From Streptomyces fuscichromogenes (GTDB lineage Bacteria; Actinomycetota; Actinomycetes; Streptomycetales; Streptomycetaceae): a stretch of 64,000 bases of DNA. This document shows positions 48,494-58,837 of the stretch, piece after piece. Location of the stretch: NCBI RefSeq assembly GCF_014645815.1, contig NZ_BMML01000027.1, positions 1 to 64,000 of the forward strand, given 5' to 3'. Made by a program: the position numbers and the translations under genes. The first letter of the stretch is position 1, and each line of letters opens with the position of its first letter. The notes below the pieces were generated by a model. That model saw only the letters and a program-made list of their open reading frames with translations. It was not told where the DNA came from and searched no databases.

Positions 48494-49057
48494 TCAGCGC
48501 GTCAGCGGCGGCCGCTCCCCCGCCGGCTCGTCCCCCGGGCCGGGGCCGTCGGTCCGGATCACCTCGCCCTGGACCACCTTCCCGTCCGGGCGGTGCATAC
48601 GGGCCTGCTGGAAGGCGTTGCCCAGGGTCCCGGGACCGGCGGCGCGGAGCTTGCGGTCGAGGGTGCGCTCGGCGAGGCGGGAGACCGCCTTCTGGACCGG
48701 CGGCAGCAGGAGCAGCAGGCCGAGGGCGTCGGAGACCAGGCCGGGGATCATCAGAAGCAGGCCGCCCAGCATCATCAGGCCGTTGCCACCGCCGCGCGCC
48801 GGGGAGCCGCCGCCGCGGACCGCCTCGTTGAGGCTCTGGAAGGCGCGCCGGCCCGCGCGCTTGATGACCACGGAGCCGGCCACGAAGCCGGCCACCAGCA
48901 GCAGGAACACCGTCATGCCGCCCGCCGCGCCGGCGACCACGGTCAGCAGCCAGATCTCCAGCACCAGCCACACCGCGACGCCCAGCGGCAGGTATCTGCC
49001 GAGCCGGGACCGTCGGGGCCGGGCGGTGTACGGAGGGGTCTGCGCGCCAGTCGTCAT
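48494..49057 (-). CDS. fxsA: FxsA-family membrane protein
   Basis: 187-aa membrane protein of the FxsA family. Hydrophobic segments: YLPLGVAVWLVLEIWLL, AAGGMTVFLLLVAGFVAGS and the family core MMLGGLLLMIPGLVSDALGL with LLLLPPVQKAV. The E. coli protein reduces exclusion of phage T7 by F plasmids when overproduced; its normal role is unknown. It is convergent with rbpA and 78 bp downstream of the mannosyltransferase gene on the same strand. Confidence 0.9.
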   Translation of the reverse strand: MTTGAQTPPYTARPRRSRLGRYLPLGVAVWLVLEIWLLTVVAGAAGGMTVFLLLVAGFVAGSVVIKRAGRRAFQSLNEAVRGGGSPARGGGNGLMMLGGLLLMIPGLVSDALGLLLLLPPVQKAVSRLAERTLDRKLRAAGPGTLGNAFQQARMHRPDGKVVQGEVIRTDGPGPGDEPAGERPPLTR

Positions 49058-49135
49058 GCCCCCAGTGTGCCTGGGCCCGGCTCAGTGCGGCATAAGGGGA
49101 CGATCAACCGGAACTGTGAGCTTCGCCCGAGTCCG

Positions 49136-49930
<795 letters not shown>

Positions 49931-50559
49931 TGCTGCCCCTTCATGTCGTACGCAGGGGACCACCATAGTGGCCACAGCCTGCACTGACGTGACAGCTCAT
50001 TCGTATGGTGGTGTCGATTCCGCAAGAACGGGGTAAGGATGCCCGTTTCGAGTGCCCCTCATCCGCGCTTTCGCCACCGTGTTCCCCCGCGGAGCCACTT
50101 TGTTCCCCTGCGGGGTCCGTTCGTTCCCCTGCGGATGGGGGCCCGGCGCCCTTCGGGCCGACCTGGGACCCGCTGGCTGCGGGTCGACCGAAAGCCGTTG
50201 TCTACTGAGCGTCCGGGCCCCACCCGGGTCACACCTCCCGACCGGCCGGAACGTTCCCTCGTCGGCGCGGGCGCTGAGCCTGGCTCCCAGTGACGGTGCC
50301 CCGGTGCGGCACACCGTCCCTGACCCAGCGGCGCTGCGACGAGTGCGCGAACTGCTCCCCGGTCGGACGTCCGGTGGTGGACTCGGCCGAACCTACCGGC
50401 CCGCTGCCGCTGGCTGTCAACAGCCGTTTGACCTGCGGGAACGTCCTCAAAGCCCTGGTCAGCGCGGAGGATGCGCAGGTCGCGCGACGGAGCGGCGGCC
50501 GTCGATCACGGCCGCGCCACCCCGGGAGATCACTCGCCCGGCCGTACGAATGCGGCGGG
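49931..50559. other. 629-bp gap with tandem repeats and a gene-end duplication
   Basis: No gene with consistent codon use is visible. It holds a 21-bp-period triple repeat (50081-50134) and a duplicate of the amidohydrolase 3' end (50530-50550). The middle (50140-50500) is arginine/proline-coding in every frame, without ribosome binding sites. It could be remnant sequence; a transposon origin could not be shown. Confidence 0.5.
50081..50134. repeat. Three GTTCCCCYGCGG repeats at exact 21-bp period
   Basis: GTTCCCCCGCGG at 50081-50092, GTTCCCCTGCGG at 50102-50113 and again at 50123-50134 start exactly 21 bp apart. Each is followed by 9 nt that differ. A 21-bp period equals seven codons, and read on the minus strand it would give PxGNxxx heptads, but that frame lacks a start signal. 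Confidence 0.85.
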
Positions 50560-50580
50560 TCACTCGCCCGGTCGTACGAA
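50530..50580. repeat. Direct repeat of the amidohydrolase 3' end
   Basis: TCACTCGCCCGGCCGTACGAA (50530-50550) and its copy at 50560-50580 differ at one base, offset by 30 bp. The second copy holds the amidohydrolase stop and last six codons on the minus strand. The first therefore repeats FVRPGE-stop ten codons further downstream in the same frame. Confidence 0.8.
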
Positions 50581-52167
50581 CACGGTCCGGCCGCCCACCA
50601 CGGTGCGCAGGCAGACCGGCAGCGCGCGGCCCGGGGTCAGGTCGGGCAGGCCGGGGGTGCCGGAGCGCGGGTCGGTGGACCAGCGGGCGACCCGGTCGTC
50701 CGGCGCCTGCACCACCAGTTCGTCGGTGCGCCAGACGGCGTAGTCGGCGGGCGCGCCCGGCACCAGGACGCCCGCGTCGTCCCGGCCGGTCGCGCGCCAG
50801 CCGCCGCGGGTGTGCGCGGTGAACGCGGCGCGCACGGAGACCCGGTGCTCGGGCGTGTGGTGGAAGGCGGCGGCCCGGACGGTCCCCCAGGGGTCGAGCG
50901 GGGTGACGGGGCTGTCGGAGCCGAACGCGAGCGGCACCCCGGCCTTGAGGAGGGCCGCGAAGGGGTTGAGGGTCCGGGCCCGTTCGGTGCCGAGCCGCTG
51001 GGCGTACATGCCGTCCGCGCCGCCCCACAGCGCGTCGAAGGCGGGCTGTACAGAGGCGATCAGGCCGAGTTCGGCGAAGGCCGCGATGTGCTCGGGCGTG
51101 AGCATCTCGGCGTGCTCGACGCGGTGCCGGGCGGCACGGACCCGGGCCGGGCCGACCTTCTCGGCGGCGGCGCGCACGCCCGCCACGACGGCGGTCACGG
51201 CGGCGTCGCCGATGGCGTGGAAGCCGGCCTGGAGACCGGCCTCGGTGCAGGCGGTGACATGGGCGGCCACGGCTGCCGCGTCCAGGTATCCGGTCCCGCT
51301 GGTGTGAGCGGCGTCGGCGTACGGCTCGTGCAGGCAGGCGGTGTGCGATCCGAGGGCGCCGTCCACGAACAGGTCGCCGGCGGCGCCCAGTGCGCCCAGC
51401 TCCCGGGCCTTGTCGGCGTCCTCCTCGGCCCAGTAGCCGACGACCCGGGGGCCGGGCACCTCGGCCGCGAGCCGCAGCAGCCCGGTGAAGTCGTCCTCGG
51501 AGGAGATCTTCGGGCCGCCGCACTCGTGCACGGTGCCGATGCCGAGCGAGGCGGCGTGCGCGAGGGCGGTGCGCTGGGCCGCGGCCCGCTGGGCGGGCGT
51601 CACGGCCGCGAACGCGGCGGCGCGCACGGCGTGGTGGGCGTCACCGGTGAGCGCGGCGTCCGCGTCCGGGACCGCGCCCGGGACCAGGTCCAGCAGGGCC
51701 GTGGTGACGACCGCGGAGTGGACGTCGATACGCGAGAGGTAGAGCGGGCGTCCGCCGGTGGCCGCGTCCAGTTCGGCGCGGGTCGGGGGGCGGCCCCCGG
51801 CCCAGCGGGAGGCGTCCCAGCCGTGCCCGAGCAGCACCCGGTCGTCCGGGCGGGCGGCGGCGAAGTCCCGTACCAGTGCCAGGGCCGCGGCCGGCGAGTC
51901 CGCCGCGGACAGGTCGAGGCCGGTCAGCGCGAGTCCGGTGGACGTGGTGTGGACATGGGCGTCGGTGAAGGCGGGGGTGACCAGGGCACCGTCCAGATCG
52001 ACGACCTCGTCGACCCCGTCCGCGAAGGCGTCGGCGGCCCCCTCCGACCCGACCCAGGCGACCTGCCCCCGCTCCACGACCATCGCGGTCGCGAACGGAT
52101 CGGCGGGGCTGTGAACCTCGCCGCGACGGAGCAGGACGGTCTTGGGCTCGGGGGCACGCTCACTCAT
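50560..52167 (-). CDS. Amidohydrolase (YtcJ-like)
   Basis: 535-aa metal-dependent amidohydrolase of the YtcJ group. Motifs: VTPAFTDAHVHTTSTGLAL with two metal histidines, FVDGALGSHTACLHEPYADA, FHAIGDAAVTAVVAGV, ARHRVEHAEMLTPEHI and AFGSDSPVTPLDPWGTVRAA. No signal peptide. It starts with ATG at 52167 and stands between the Ppm-type gene and the Lrp regulator on the same strand. Its substrate, possibly a formamide or acylated amine, cannot be predicted. Confidence 0.88.
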   Translation of the reverse strand: MSERAPEPKTVLLRRGEVHSPADPFATAMVVERGQVAWVGSEGAADAFADGVDEVVDLDGALVTPAFTDAHVHTTSTGLALTGLDLSAADSPAAALALVRDFAAARPDDRVLLGHGWDASRWAGGRPPTRAELDAATGGRPLYLSRIDVHSAVVTTALLDLVPGAVPDADAALTGDAHHAVRAAAFAAVTPAQRAAAQRTALAHAASLGIGTVHECGGPKISSEDDFTGLLRLAAEVPGPRVVGYWAEEDADKARELGALGAAGDLFVDGALGSHTACLHEPYADAAHTSGTGYLDAAAVAAHVTACTEAGLQAGFHAIGDAAVTAVVAGVRAAAEKVGPARVRAARHRVEHAEMLTPEHIAAFAELGLIASVQPAFDALWGGADGMYAQRLGTERARTLNPFAALLKAGVPLAFGSDSPVTPLDPWGTVRAAAFHHTPEHRVSVRAAFTAHTRGGWRATGRDDAGVLVPGAPADYAVWRTDELVVQAPDDRVARWSTDPRSGTPGLPDLTPGRALPVCLRTVVGGRTVFVRPGE

Positions 52168-52219
52168 GGGGACCAGTCTCTCCCCTCACACCGATCACTT
52201 TGAACGAGGGGCTCCCCAA

Positions 52220-52239
52220 CGCGCCCCGTCAGGGGCGCG
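52220..52239. terminator. 8-bp stem hairpin between the Lrp and amidohydrolase genes
   Basis: CGCGCCCC at 52220-52227 pairs with 52232-52239 around GTCA, in the 130-bp gap downstream of the Lrp gene and upstream of the amidohydrolase start (both on the minus strand). It probably terminates the Lrp transcript, though it resembles the hairpin of the intergenic repeat at 43254. Confidence 0.6.
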
Positions 52240-52297
52240 CCCGGCTGCACTCGGAGCACCTTCCAAGGCCCCCGGAGCTGTCGGCCGCGCCACCCGC

Positions 52298-52738
52298 TCA
52301 GATCTTCGGCGGCCGAGCCTCGTACGGCGTCGACAGGACCACCGTCGTCCGCGTCGACACCCCCGCCAGGCCGCGCAGCCGTGCCAGCAGCTCCTCCAGT
52401 TCGTGCGGGGTCGCCACCCGCACCTTGAGGATGTAGTTCTCGTCGCCCGCCACGCTGTGGCACGCCTCGATCTCGGGCACGCCGGCCAGGCGCTCCGCGA
52501 TGTCGTCGGGGGCGCTGGGGTCGAACGGTTTCACCGAGATGAACGCCGTCATGGGCAACCCCACGGCCTCCGGGTCGACGACCGCGGCATAGCCGCGGAT
52601 GACGCCGCGCTGCTCCAGCCGGCGCACCCGCTGGTGCACGGCCGACGTGGACAGGCCCGTGGCCTTGCCCAGGTCGGTGTAGCTCATCCGCCCGTCCTTG
52701 ACGAGCAGCTGCACGATTTGACGGTCCAGCTCCTCCAT
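52298..52738 (-). CDS. Lrp/AsnC-family regulator
   Basis: 146-aa feast/famine regulator. HTH at about 1-50 (DRQIVQLLVKDGRMSYTDLG, ATGLSTSAVHQRVRRLEQRG) and a RAM ligand domain (AFISVKPFDPSAPDDIAERL, GDENYILKVRVATPHELEEL). Family members bind amino acids and control metabolic genes. ATG at 52738. The amidohydrolase gene lies 130 bp downstream on the same strand. Its ligand and target are unknown; autoregulation is common in the family. Confidence 0.93.
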   Translation of the reverse strand: MEELDRQIVQLLVKDGRMSYTDLGKATGLSTSAVHQRVRRLEQRGVIRGYAAVVDPEAVGLPMTAFISVKPFDPSAPDDIAERLAGVPEIEACHSVAGDENYILKVRVATPHELEELLARLRGLAGVSTRTTVVLSTPYEARPPKI

Positions 52739-53005
52739 GGCGCAAAAGCTACAGTGCGCTTGATCCCCTCGGGTAGCTCAGCGGCGCAGGTCATGGCCGG
52801 TTCGTGATGTCACGACCAGCAGGTTGTGAGCCGACTGAGGGACAAATCGACCGCAGCGGGCACCTGCGTTCGGCATGTGACGAACGCCACAGCCCCCGAA
52901 CAGGCTCCGTGATGGTCTCGTGATTACCGCCGAGGGTGGACGGGAAGTGCTTGCTTTGGTCGAGGCCGCAGCGCCGTATCGGCCCAGCCCGAGGGGGAGT
53001 TACCC

Positions 53006-53467
53006 ATGCAGAGTCTTAAGCGCCCTGGTCGTACCACGTCCAAGCGCCCGCAGTTGGTCGTCGAGCCCGAGCCGGAGGGCGTCGAAACCGACCTCTACGA
53101 GGTCGAGGAGCTGGACGCCTACGACACCTTCGAGATGTTCCGGGTGACCTGCCCGGACTGTGCGCAGTCCATCGCGCTGCTGGCGGACGAGGAGTTCCTG
53201 CCGGAGCACGCGCTGTGCGCCTCGCCGTGGAACCCGTTCGGCCTCACGGTCTGTGCCGGTACGGGCCGCGCGGCCGCCGACATCCCGTCCGCGGACGAGT
53301 CGGTCGAGCCGCAGGAGCAGGACACCGCCCTCCTGCTCACCCTCCCGCAGGGTCTGGACTGGCGGACGCAGCCCTTCTCGCACGTCGGCGGGCCGAGCTC
53401 GCGCCCGATGCGGGTGCCGGCGATGCGCCTCGGCGGCGGCCTGGCCGTCAGCCGTCAGGCCGCCTGA
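53006..53467 (+). CDS. Conserved hypothetical protein with CPDC zinc motif
   Basis: 153-aa protein I do not recognise. After a basic N-terminus (MQSLKRPGRTTSKRP) comes an acidic stretch (VEPEPEGVETDLYEVEELDA), then RVTCPDCAQSIALLADEEF and ALCASPWNPFGLTVCAGTGRA, whose cysteines could bind zinc. No membrane segment. GGGGGAG lies 7 nt before the ATG. It is convergent with the phosphotransferase gene, with stops only 2 bp apart. The 267-bp upstream region has no obvious operator. Confidence 0.8.
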   Translation: MQSLKRPGRTTSKRPQLVVEPEPEGVETDLYEVEELDAYDTFEMFRVTCPDCAQSIALLADEEFLPEHALCASPWNPFGLTVCAGTGRAAADIPSADESVEPQEQDTALLLTLPQGLDWRTQPFSHVGGPSSRPMRVPAMRLGGGLAVSRQAA

Positions 53468-53468
53468 G

Positions 53469-54572
53469 TCACCGCACCGCACCCCAGTAGCTGCCCTGCA
53501 CCATGGCGCGCAGACTGCCGTGGTGCAGGATCAGTGTGTCCGGATCCGCGGGGACGGCGGTCTCGTTGAAGTACACCTGCCGATAGGCGACCCGCAGCAT
53601 GACGATCGCGTGCCGCAGGGCCGCGTACAGGGTGTAGAAGTCCATGTCCCGCGGGGTGTGGCCGGTCAGGCGGGCGTAGCGGGCCTCGACCCGGTCGCGG
53701 CGCAGGAAGCCGGGCAGTCCCCGCTGTCCGGAGGCGGCCGTGAGGTCCTGGAAGAAGCGGTGCAGGTAGACGGTCCAGCCGAGGTCCACCTCGCGCGGGG
53801 CCGGTGCCGCCATCTCCCAGTCGAGGACGGCGACGGGGTCGAAGCCGTCGTAGACGACGTTCCCGATCCGGGCGTCGCCCCAGCCGAGGACCGGCGGTCC
53901 GGGCTCGCGCGGCCACAGGTCCGCCAGCCGGTCGAAGGCTGCCTCGATCAGGGGTGAACGGGTGAGCCCGGCCACCACCCATTCGTAGTAGCCCCGTTGG
54001 GACTCGACATGCCGGTGCAGGGCGTCACCGTCCCCGGGGAGAGCCAGGAACTCCAGCTCCTCCGGGGGGACTTGGTCGTGCAGCCGGGCCAGCAGGCCGA
54101 CGGAGGCGGCTTCGAGGTGCTCGCGTTCGGCGTCGGTCGCCGCGTGCAGCCAGTTCCCCTCGTAGGTGTAGGGCATGACGTCGGGCGGGACGCGCCCCTC
54201 GACCCGCTCCATCACGAAGAAGGGCGCGCCGAGCGGTCCGGGGTCCTCCTCCAGCCACAGGACGCGGGGTACGGGTACGTCGGTGCGGTCGGCGACCAGC
54301 CGCATCGTGCGGTACTGGCGGGTGAGGTCGTACGACGGGAAGACGGTGTACGCCGCCGGATCCGCCGCCAGCCTCAACGCGCAGCTGCGCAGCGGTGGTT
54401 CGGGGTGCTCGATGTCGAAGAGCAGGGTCTCGCTGGACATGCCGTTGGAGGCGGGGACCGTGACACCGGCGGCCTTGGCGCCGGGGAGCCTGGTGTCCAG
54501 CCAGGCGGTCAGCCGGCGCGCGAGGTCCTCGGGGTCGCGTGTCGTGGTGCGCGGGCGCGGTGCCGTCGTCAT
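53469..54572 (-). CDS. APH-fold phosphotransferase
   Basis: 367-aa kinase of the aminoglycoside/choline phosphotransferase fold, closest in look to the ACAD10/ACAD11-type group. Motifs: LGAPFFVMERVEGRVPPDVM, the catalytic loop VLGWGDARIGNVVYDG (Trp in place of the usual His before GD) around residue 230, and AVLDWEMAAPAPREVDLGW. Such enzymes phosphorylate hydroxyacyl-CoA-like or small-alcohol substrates; aminoglycoside resistance is unlikely. It is 14 bp downstream of the next gene on the same strand, and an acyl-CoA dehydrogenase lies nearby. Confidence 0.82.
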   Translation of the reverse strand: MTTAPRPRTTTRDPEDLARRLTAWLDTRLPGAKAAGVTVPASNGMSSETLLFDIEHPEPPLRSCALRLAADPAAYTVFPSYDLTRQYRTMRLVADRTDVPVPRVLWLEEDPGPLGAPFFVMERVEGRVPPDVMPYTYEGNWLHAATDAEREHLEAASVGLLARLHDQVPPEELEFLALPGDGDALHRHVESQRGYYEWVVAGLTRSPLIEAAFDRLADLWPREPGPPVLGWGDARIGNVVYDGFDPVAVLDWEMAAPAPREVDLGWTVYLHRFFQDLTAASGQRGLPGFLRRDRVEARYARLTGHTPRDMDFYTLYAALRHAIVMLRVAYRQVYFNETAVPADPDTLILHHGSLRAMVQGSYWGAVR

Positions 54573-54586
54573 CCCGGCCTCCTCCT

Positions 54587-55684
54587 TCAGGGCGCCACCG
54601 AGTCGAAGCCGGTGAAGCCGCTCGGATCGTGTCTGCCGAACGAGCCGTGCTCGAAGATGCCGTGGCCGATCCGCCCGTCGAGGCGGAAGCGGGCCGAGTG
54701 GTCGGTGACGCCGTAGGCCGCCCGGGGGTGCGGTGCGGTCAGGTCGTAGGTACGGCGGTCCGTCCAGCCGCGGCCCCGCCAGGTGCCGTGCTGCCAGTCG
54801 TCGGCCGGTGGATAGCCGGCGCCGACGGCGAGCGGCAGGGAGTTGAGGGTCTCCACCTCCAACTCCTGGGGCTTGCGCGGGTCACCGAGGTGGATGACGG
54901 CACGCTCGGGATGGCGGGTGCCGGAGCGGTAGCCGATCTCGGCGCGCGGCCAGCCGAGTTGGCGGTCGCGCCGGCCGGGGCGGACCAGGGTGGCGTCGTT
55001 CAGGGTGCGGTAGCCGTCGGCGTCCTCCTGGGTGACGACCATCAGGAAGCGGTCCTCGAAGCGGACCGGGCACCAGATCCAGTGGAAGCCCTCGGTCGGG
55101 TTCTCCTCGGCGAGCCGCCCGCCCTCCTCCCCCGGGATCGGGCGGACGCCCCAGCTGCGGTCCCGGGTGCCGGTCCAGCCGGCCGGGTCGACCCGGAACT
55201 CCTCGCCGCCGGCCCGGACCACCCCGGCCACTCCCCCGGCCTGGACGAACCTGCGGCCCTCCAGCGTCAGCCGGTCGCCCCGGCGTTGCAGGTGGTGGGG
55301 CTCCCACAGGGCCGGGAAGTCGGCGGTCCAGGTGAGGTCGTAGGAGATGGCGTCGTCGCAGCGGAGGCGGAAGCGCCGGAGCGGCTCCTCGACCTCGATG
55401 CGCAGCGGGCCGACCGAGAGCCGCATCCGGTCGTCGCCCAGGGCGTCCGAGGCGCGGACCGCGTGCAGGGTGTCCCCGGTGCGCAGGGTGGCGTAGGCGT
55501 CGATCACCCCGACGTTCGGGTAGACGCCGAGGCCGAGGATGAGCAGGGCCCGGCCCTCGTGGTCGAGGACGTGGAAGATGCAGCGGTCGTAGGCGTTCCG
55601 GTCCCCGGTGGCGACGTGCTTCATGGAGAGCGGGACCTGGTGCACGGGGTACTCGTCGAGCGGCACGGGACGGTCGTCGGCCAT
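54587..55684 (-). CDS. Conserved hypothetical, possible lipocalin-like / hydratase-type fold
   Basis: 365-aa soluble protein. It reads as mainly beta (DRCIFHVLDHEGRALLILGL, VGPLRIEVEEPLRRFRLRCD, GTRDRSWGVRPIPG, GFHWIWCPVRFEDRFLMVV). This pattern recalls DUF7064/DUF7065 and carotenoid 1,2-hydratase-like proteins, but I cannot be sure. Its gene precedes the phosphotransferase gene by 14 bp, so the two are an operon and probably act on the same lipid-like substrate. ATG start. Confidence 0.6.
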   Translation of the reverse strand: MADDRPVPLDEYPVHQVPLSMKHVATGDRNAYDRCIFHVLDHEGRALLILGLGVYPNVGVIDAYATLRTGDTLHAVRASDALGDDRMRLSVGPLRIEVEEPLRRFRLRCDDAISYDLTWTADFPALWEPHHLQRRGDRLTLEGRRFVQAGGVAGVVRAGGEEFRVDPAGWTGTRDRSWGVRPIPGEEGGRLAEENPTEGFHWIWCPVRFEDRFLMVVTQEDADGYRTLNDATLVRPGRRDRQLGWPRAEIGYRSGTRHPERAVIHLGDPRKPQELEVETLNSLPLAVGAGYPPADDWQHGTWRGRGWTDRRTYDLTAPHPRAAYGVTDHSARFRLDGRIGHGIFEHGSFGRHDPSGFTGFDSVAP

Positions 55685-55830
55685 GGCAGGCCTCCCCGGA
55701 GGCTGGAGACGGTCCGGGTGACGGTACGTCAGAAAATCGGATGAGGCCAGATCCGGGACCGGACGTCCACGAACTCACGCACGATTCGGGGGATCGGTGA
55801 CCGGGGCGGCCGCGCCCGCGTTGGCCAGGC

Positions 55831-56082
55831 ATGACGACCATCTACTCCGCCGTCGGCCGTCAGAGCCGGATCTTCGTACCCCCGCCCGCGGAGTCGCTCG
55901 CGCCGCCGGTGCCGCAGGACCCGCCCATCTACCGCGACCTGTTGCGGATCTGGGCCGACCGGGGCCGTGCCCTGCCGGGCCGCCACGACCCGGAGTGGGC
56001 CAGGCTGGCGGCGCCGACGGTGGTACGCGGGCAGTTCGGCGGCTTCAGCGACTTTCAGGTCCCGCCACATGACGGGCGATGA
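55831..56082 (+). CDS. Small conserved hypothetical protein
   Basis: 83 aa with strong Streptomyces third-position GC in this frame. It reads TIYSAVGRQSRIFVPPPAES, PIYRDLLRIWADRGRALPG and QFGGFSDFQVPPHDGR. No recognised family, signal peptide or membrane segment. Its 3' end overlaps the 3' end of the convergent acyl-CoA dehydrogenase gene by 38 bp, which is unusual but plausible. The GGCCAGGC before the ATG gives only a weak ribosome site. Confidence 0.65.
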   Translation: MTTIYSAVGRQSRIFVPPPAESLAPPVPQDPPIYRDLLRIWADRGRALPGRHDPEWARLAAPTVVRGQFGGFSDFQVPPHDGR

Positions 56083-57217
56083 CCATCCGCTGGATCTGGT
56101 TGGTGCCCTCGACGATCTGCAGGACCTTGGCCTCGCGCATATAGCGCTCGACCGGGAAGTCCGCGGTGTAGCCGTAGCCGCCGAGTATCTGGACGGCGTC
56201 GGTGGTCACCTTCATCGCGGTGTCGGTGCAGTACAGCTTGGCCATGGCGGCCTGCTTGGCGAACGGCCGGCCCGCGTCGCGCAGCCGGGCCGCCGCGAGG
56301 TACAGGGACCGGCCGGCCTCGATCTGGGTGGCCATGTCGGCGATCATGAAGCGCAGGCCCTGGAAGTCGGAGATGGGGTGGCCGAACTGCCGTCGCCCGG
56401 TGGCGTAGCCGACCGCCTCGTCCAGGGCCGCCCGGGCCAGGCCGATCGCACAGGCCGCGATGCCGAGCCGGCCGGAGTCCAGCGCGGAGAGGGCGATGGC
56501 GAAGCCCTGGCCCTCCTCGCCGAGCCGCCGCTCGTCGGGGACGCGTACGTCGTCGAAGTGGACCTGGGCGGTGGGCGAGCCCTTCATCCCCATCTTCTTC
56601 TCGGGCGCCGCGCCGCTGAGTCCCTCGGCGTCGCCGGGGACCAGGAAGGCGGTGATGCCGTGCGAGCCCTCGGCGCCGGTGCGGGCCATGACCGTGTAGA
56701 AGTCGGCGATGCCGCCGTGCGTGATCCAGGCCTTGGTGCCGTTGATCACCCAGTCCTCGCCCTGCCGGACCGCCTTGGTGCGCAGGGAGGCCGCGTCCGA
56801 ACCGGAGGCCGGCTCGGAGAGGCAGTAGGCGCCGAGCAGGCCGCCGCCGAGCATCGCGGGCAGGTGCTCGACCTGCTGCTGCTTGCTGCCGTAGGCGGCG
56901 AGGGCGTAGCTCGCGAGGGTGTGCACGCTGACACCGAGGCCGACGGTGAGGCGGGCCGCGGCCAGTTCCTCCAGGACCTGGAGGTAGACCTCGTAGGGCT
57001 GGTCGCCGCCGCCGTACTCGGAGTCGTAGGGCAGGCCGAGCAGGCCTGACTCGGAGAGCAGGGTGAAGACCTCGCGCGGGAAGCGCCCGGCGTCCTCCTC
57101 CTCGGCCGCCTTCGGCGCGATCTCGCGCCGGGCGACCTCCCGGACCAGCGCGAGCAGGTCCCTCGCTTCTTCCGTCGGCAGCTGACGCTCCACCGGCTGC
57201 GGGTCGCGGTCGGACAT
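56045..57217 (-). CDS. Acyl-CoA dehydrogenase
   Basis: 390-aa FAD-dependent acyl-CoA dehydrogenase that introduces the alpha-beta double bond in fatty or branched-chain acyl-CoA breakdown. Motifs: AYCLSEPASGSDAASLRT (FAD/acyl site), WITHGGIADFYTVMAR, GYGYTADFPVERYMREAK and the catalytic glutamate in LQIVEGTNQIQRM. ATG at 57217. It stands alone on the minus strand, with the chitinase divergent. Chain-length preference cannot be read. Confidence 0.93.
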   Translation of the reverse strand: MSDRDPQPVERQLPTEEARDLLALVREVARREIAPKAAEEEDAGRFPREVFTLLSESGLLGLPYDSEYGGGDQPYEVYLQVLEELAAARLTVGLGVSVHTLASYALAAYGSKQQQVEHLPAMLGGGLLGAYCLSEPASGSDAASLRTKAVRQGEDWVINGTKAWITHGGIADFYTVMARTGAEGSHGITAFLVPGDAEGLSGAAPEKKMGMKGSPTAQVHFDDVRVPDERRLGEEGQGFAIALSALDSGRLGIAACAIGLARAALDEAVGYATGRRQFGHPISDFQGLRFMIADMATQIEAGRSLYLAAARLRDAGRPFAKQAAMAKLYCTDTAMKVTTDAVQILGGYGYTADFPVERYMREAKVLQIVEGTNQIQRMVIARHVAGPESR

Positions 57218-57435
57218 GGCGTCGGTCTCCTCCCTGTCGGGCAGCAGCGGTCACTGCCCGCGGGATAAGGGGCGGTTCCGCCTGTCGTTCGGATGCGGCC
57301 GAGGTCGGCGTTCCGGGTCTCGGAAGCTGCTGACCTGCGGCTGCGCAGTGAGTATGCCCGATCAGGGACCACTCGTCACCAGTTAACGACCGCTCACTCC
57401 GGTAATTCCAGGACAACATTCGAAACCCGCGGAAT

Positions 57436-57477
57436 TGGTCCGAACCATTGACCTGACTGGTCTAGTCCTCCTAGGGT
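57436..57477 (+). promoter_or_regulatory. Chitinase promoter with paired 12-bp repeats and dre-like site
   Basis: TTGACC (57448-57453) and TAGGGT (57472-57477) give a -35/-10 pair with an 18-nt spacer. TGGTCCGAACCA (57436-57447) and TGGTCTAGTCCT (57458-57469) are direct repeats 22 bp apart flanking the -35, the known arrangement at Streptomyces chitinase promoters. ACTGGTCTAGTCC also matches half of a DasR dre site. Confidence 0.87.
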
Positions 57478-57548
57478 CCATGACCAACGCTTTACCGCGT
57501 TCATGCCAATCGGCGCGCGTTCCCCTCTCCCCCAGGAGGAGACACCCG

Positions 57549-58781
<1,233 letters not shown>

Positions 58782-58837
58782 CCCCCTTCACGGGGGACTC
58801 GGGGCGGGGGGACCACGAGCCCTCCGCCCCTTCCACG

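Noticed and set aside
50081..50134. Possible CRISPR array
   Set aside because: Only three 12-bp imperfect repeats with 9-nt spacers and no cas genes; unit size does not fit CRISPR.
49997..50314. 105-aa minus-strand frame with PxGNxxx repeats
   Set aside because: No start signal, arginine/proline-rich composition, and the repeat is explained by the 21-bp DNA repeat.
53469..54572. Aminoglycoside resistance kinase
   Set aside because: The fold is APH-like, but the loop lacks the usual HGD and the genomic context is lipid/acyl-CoA metabolism.
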